From: an uncultured Muribaculaceae bacterium
Lineage (GTDB): Bacteria; Bacteroidota; Bacteroidia; Bacteroidales; Muribaculaceae
DNA: 16,692 nucleotides
NCBI GenBank assembly: GCA_947173755.1
Contig: CAMWGM010000010.1
Location: forward strand, 1-16,692
Direction of reading: 5' to 3'
Each line of letters opens with the position of its first letter. The stretch's first letter is position 1. Both the position numbers and the translations under genes were made by a program. Shown in pieces: positions 13,872 through 16,692 of this stretch. The notes beneath the pieces were generated by a model. The model was not told where the DNA came from. It did no database searches and saw nothing but the letters and a program-made list of their open reading frames with translations.

Positions 13872-15263
13872 ATGAAAACACTGCGAACCCTCATCAGCGC
13901 CATGCTGCTGTTAACCGGATGCCTTCAGTTATCGGCTTCCGACCTGAACTATGACACGGCGCTCCGCGACAGCATCCTCTCGGTCATCACCGGCGCCCGG
14001 GTGCCGGAACGAACCGTCGACATCAGGAAATTCGGTGCGAAAGGTGACGGAGTGAGCGACTGCCGACCTGCCTTTCAGAAAGCGATGCGCGAGGCTGAAC
14101 GCCGCGGTGGCCTCCACATCATGGTGGGGGAAGGTGTGTGGTTCATGGATGGTCCGCTCACCCTGACAAACGACATCTGCATCGAACTCGCCGAGGGTGC
14201 CGTGCTCCGCTTCACACCGGATCCCGACAAATATCCGCTGGTCAACACGAGTTGGGAGGGGACGCTGCTCTACAATTATTCCCCGTTCATTTACGGATAC
14301 GGACTCCATGACGTGTCGATCATAGGCGAGGGCACCATCGACGGCAACGCAATGTCGACTTTCGCCACCTGGAAGAACCGGCAGAAACCTGCGCAGATGC
14401 GCAGCCGCGAGATGAACCACACTGACGGGGGCACCGACATCGCCTCGCGCCGTTTCGGCCCCGGCTCGTGGCTCCGCCCCCAGTTGCTGCAACTCTACCG
14501 TTGCTCCGGGGTGACTCTCGAAGGAGTGAAGATCATCAATTCACCCTTCTGGTGCGTGCATCTGCTGCAGAGCGACAATATCGTCTGCCGCTCCTTGCGT
14601 TATGACGCAAAACTCGTCAACAATGACGGAATCGATCCCGAGAGTTCGCGCAACATCCTCATCGAGGATATCCATTTCGACAACGGCGACGACAATATCG
14701 CCATCAAGAGCGGCCGCGACAACGACGGCTGGCGGGCGGGAATGCCGAGCGAGAACATCGTCATACGCCGATGCCATTTCAAAGGCCTTCACGCTGTCGT
14801 GATCGGCAGCGAGATGTCGGGCGGAGTCGGAAATATCTTTATAGAGGACTGCGACTATGCAGGCTACTGCAAACGCGGCATCTATGTCAAGACCAACCCC
14901 GACCGCGGGGGTTATGTCAGAAATCTTTTTGTCCGCAACTGCCGTTTCGGCGAAGTGGAGGATCTGTTCTACGTCACGAGCAAATATGCAGGGGAAGGTC
15001 TCGACAGCAACCATTTCTCGGAAATCACGGGGATCTTCGTCGACTCGCTCTCCTGCGACCGTGTCAGAAAAGCGGCTCTCGTCTTGCAGGGTACGGCACA
15101 GTCGCCCGTCACGGATGTCGTGTTCGACAATATCTCGGTCGGATCTGCCACCACCGGGATAAGTTTCACCGATACGCGCCGCGTCTCGCTCGGCACGACC
15201 GTGATCGGTCCGCCTGTAGACATACCCACCCAGGTCACCCCTTCCGACAACATCTTTAAATAA
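13872..15263 (+). CDS. GH28-like polygalacturonase, putative lipoprotein
   Basis: A 463-aa right-handed beta-helix enzyme of the GH28 type, which hydrolyses galacturonic acid linkages in pectin. After the export signal, VDIRKFGAKGDGVSDCRPAF is the standard N-terminal landmark. Catalytic positions are Asp252 in NNDG, Asp273 and Asp274 in NGDDNIAIKSG, His307, and Arg335/Lys340 in RGIYVKT. The usual Gly-His-Gly around the histidine reads Leu-His-Ala. The spacing and RGIYVKTNPDRGG resemble exo-acting or unusual-substrate members. The signal sequence contains Leu-Leu-Thr-Gly-Cys17, an acceptable lipobox, so the mature protein may be lipid-anchored. It is divergent from the lyase and is followed after 27 bases by a second GH28 gene, likely in one operon. 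Confidence 0.88.
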   Translation: MKTLRTLISAMLLLTGCLQLSASDLNYDTALRDSILSVITGARVPERTVDIRKFGAKGDGVSDCRPAFQKAMREAERRGGLHIMVGEGVWFMDGPLTLTNDICIELAEGAVLRFTPDPDKYPLVNTSWEGTLLYNYSPFIYGYGLHDVSIIGEGTIDGNAMSTFATWKNRQKPAQMRSREMNHTDGGTDIASRRFGPGSWLRPQLLQLYRCSGVTLEGVKIINSPFWCVHLLQSDNIVCRSLRYDAKLVNNDGIDPESSRNILIEDIHFDNGDDNIAIKSGRDNDGWRAGMPSENIVIRRCHFKGLHAVVIGSEMSGGVGNIFIEDCDYAGYCKRGIYVKTNPDRGGYVRNLFVRNCRFGEVEDLFYVTSKYAGEGLDSNHFSEITGIFVDSLSCDRVRKAALVLQGTAQSPVTDVVFDNISVGSATTGISFTDTRRVSLGTTVIGPPVDIPTQVTPSDNIFK

Positions 15264-15290
15264 CCACATATATAATTATAATATAGTATC

Positions 15291-16692
15291 ATGAAAACAA
15301 AATTTATAATGGCCGCGGCACTGGCGCTCGCCGCATTCACGGCCGGAGCAGCCTCGACTTACGAAAGTCTCTACAAGGGGCTCGAGTTTGAGATGCCGGT
15401 GATCGACCGCCCGCAGTTTCCCGACAATCAGGTCTCGCTGACCGACTATGACGCCGTTTGCGACGGCATAACGCTCAACACCGAGGCTTTCGCCAAGGCC
15501 ATCGAGGATCTTTCAGCCAAAGGAGGCGGCACGCTCAACGTCCCAGCCGGTGTGTGGCTGACCGGCCCCATCGTCCTCAAAAGCAACATCAATCTCCATC
15601 TCGACGGCGGTGCGATCATCACTTTCTCGGCCGACGAGGATTTATATGACACGGTCTACGTAGTCTACGAAGGTTTCGAATCGTGGCGCACACAGTCGCC
15701 CATCTCCGGCAACAATCTCGAGAACGTGGCCATCACGGGCGACGGAGTCATCGACGGCAACGGCGGACTCTGGCGTCCTGTCAAACGCGAGAAAATGACT
15801 ACCGGCGAGTGGAACAACCTCATCCGCAAGGGTGGCATCGTCAAGGATGACAAAGTCTGGTATCCCTCACAGAGTTATATCGACGGCCAGGCTCTCCACG
15901 GCGATCGCGCCAACATGACACGCGAGCAGGCCATCGCCACCAAACGCTACCAGCGTCCCGTGATGATCCAGCTCGTGAAGTGCAGGAATGTCTTGCTGCA
16001 GGGTGTCACGTTCCAGAACTCACCCTCGTGGAACGTTCACCCGCTGATGTGCGAGAACCTCATCGTCGACGGTGTCTTCATCAAGAATCCCTCGTTCGCA
16101 CAGAATGGCGACGGGCTCGACGTGGAGTCATGCAAGAACGTGATCATCTATCGCTCGACTCTCGACGTGGGCGACGACGCCATCTGCATCAAGAGCGGCA
16201 AGGATGAGGCAGGTCGCCGCCGTGCCGTCCCCTGCGAGAATGTCATCGTCAAGGACTGCCGTGTCTATCACGGCCACGGAGGTGTCGTCGTGGGCTCGGA
16301 AATGTCGAGCGGCGTCAATAATGTCTCCGTGCGCGACTGTCAGTTCATCGGCACTGACATAGGCCTCCGCTTCAAGAGCACCCGTGGCCGCGGTGGCGTG
16401 GTGAAGAACATTTTCATCGACAATATCAACATGCTCGACATCCCGGGCGATGCCATCACGTTCGACCTCTACTACTGGGTGTTCGACGGCGGTCCCAAGG
16501 AGGTTCCGCCGGTCGACGAGACCACGCCGCAGTTCCGCGACATCACCATCAATGCCGTCACCTCCTTCGCATCCGGCAAAGCGCTCAAGTTCAACGGTCT
16601 GCCCGAAATGCCGATTGAGAACATCAAGGTGACCAACTCCGTCTTCACCGCCCACGAGGGAGGACTGCTCTGCACCAGCAAGGATATCCTTT
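15291..16692 (+). CDS. GH28-like polygalacturonase, 3' end outside the window
   Basis: The frame is open from ATG 15291 to the window end (467 complete codons, last codon cut). The signal peptide is cleavable (MKTKFIMAAALALAAFTAGA) without a lipobox, so the protein should be periplasmic or secreted. The GH28 landmarks are all present: Asp274 in NGDGLDVESC, Asp295 and Asp296 in GDDAICIKSG, His329 in GHGGVVVGSEMSSGV, and Arg360/Lys362 in LRFKSTRGRGG. This is the full canonical set, as in Bacteroidota exo-polygalacturonases. An insertion of about 60 residues (around 165-230, containing GGIVKDDKVWYPSQSYIDGQ) precedes the catalytic repeats and is common in this subfamily. It follows the first GH28 gene by 27 bases with no promoter motif between, so an operon is likely. 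Confidence 0.92.
   Translation, partial: MKTKFIMAAALALAAFTAGAASTYESLYKGLEFEMPVIDRPQFPDNQVSLTDYDAVCDGITLNTEAFAKAIEDLSAKGGGTLNVPAGVWLTGPIVLKSNINLHLDGGAIITFSADEDLYDTVYVVYEGFESWRTQSPISGNNLENVAITGDGVIDGNGGLWRPVKREKMTTGEWNNLIRKGGIVKDDKVWYPSQSYIDGQALHGDRANMTREQAIATKRYQRPVMIQLVKCRNVLLQGVTFQNSPSWNVHPLMCENLIVDGVFIKNPSFAQNGDGLDVESCKNVIIYRSTLDVGDDAICIKSGKDEAGRRRAVPCENVIVKDCRVYHGHGGVVVGSEMSSGVNNVSVRDCQFIGTDIGLRFKSTRGRGGVVKNIFIDNINMLDIPGDAITFDLYYWVFDGGPKEVPPVDETTPQFRDITINAVTSFASGKALKFNGLPEMPIENIKVTNSVFTAHEGGLLCTSKDIL

Overview
The window looks like a chromosomal stretch of a fairly GC-rich gut Bacteroidales, most likely Muribaculaceae-like (the family is inferred). The grounds are: promoters of the Bacteroidota type (TTTG/TTG about 20 bp upstream of TAnnTTTG) in front of several genes; few strong Shine-Dalgarno sequences; a fused lpxC/fabZ gene; lipoproteins with an acidic stretch just after the lipid cysteine; and the start of a pectin-degradation gene cluster.

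Layout. 1-1273: two FKBP-type peptidyl-prolyl isomerase genes in tandem, the first cut by the window edge. 1380-3205: a two-gene ABC transporter operon (ATPase plus FtsX/MacB-like permease, ATGA overlap); the ATPase lacks the H-loop histidine. 3206-3681: a 476-nt stretch with no convincing protein gene but much structure: a canonical promoter with a 17-bp palindrome in it, an 18-bp direct repeat, several strong potential RNA hairpins and a long stem ending just before the next gene. 3682-3909: a 75-aa helix-turn-helix regulator whose start codon lies in an inverted repeat. 4183-7188: a 1001-aa predicted surface lipoprotein with 21 uninterrupted Gly-X-Y (collagen-like) triplets, behind a long structured leader and ended by a strong terminator. 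7531-10764: the lipid A operon lpxD - lpxC/fabZ - lpxA with its own promoter and terminator. 10908-10991: tRNA-Leu(UAA) on the minus strand. 11098-13767 (minus), 13872-15263 (plus) and 15291-end (plus): a secreted multidomain PL1-like pectate lyase divergent from two GH28-like polygalacturonases, the second cut by the window edge.

How it works together. The lpx operon makes the acylated glucosamine precursors of lipid A, with FabZ activity fused in to link this to fatty-acid synthesis. The FKBP proteins are probably envelope foldases. The lyase and the two GH28 enzymes would cut homogalacturonan or related pectin outside the cell or in the periplasm; no SusC/SusD pair, sensor or sulfatase is visible, so the rest of any utilization locus must lie beyond position 16692. 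The least explained part is 3206-4182: the region upstream of the small regulator carries one arm sequence that can pair with either of two copies of its complement, and the regulator sits directly upstream of the collagen-like lipoprotein gene. Whether they form one regulatory unit is inference.
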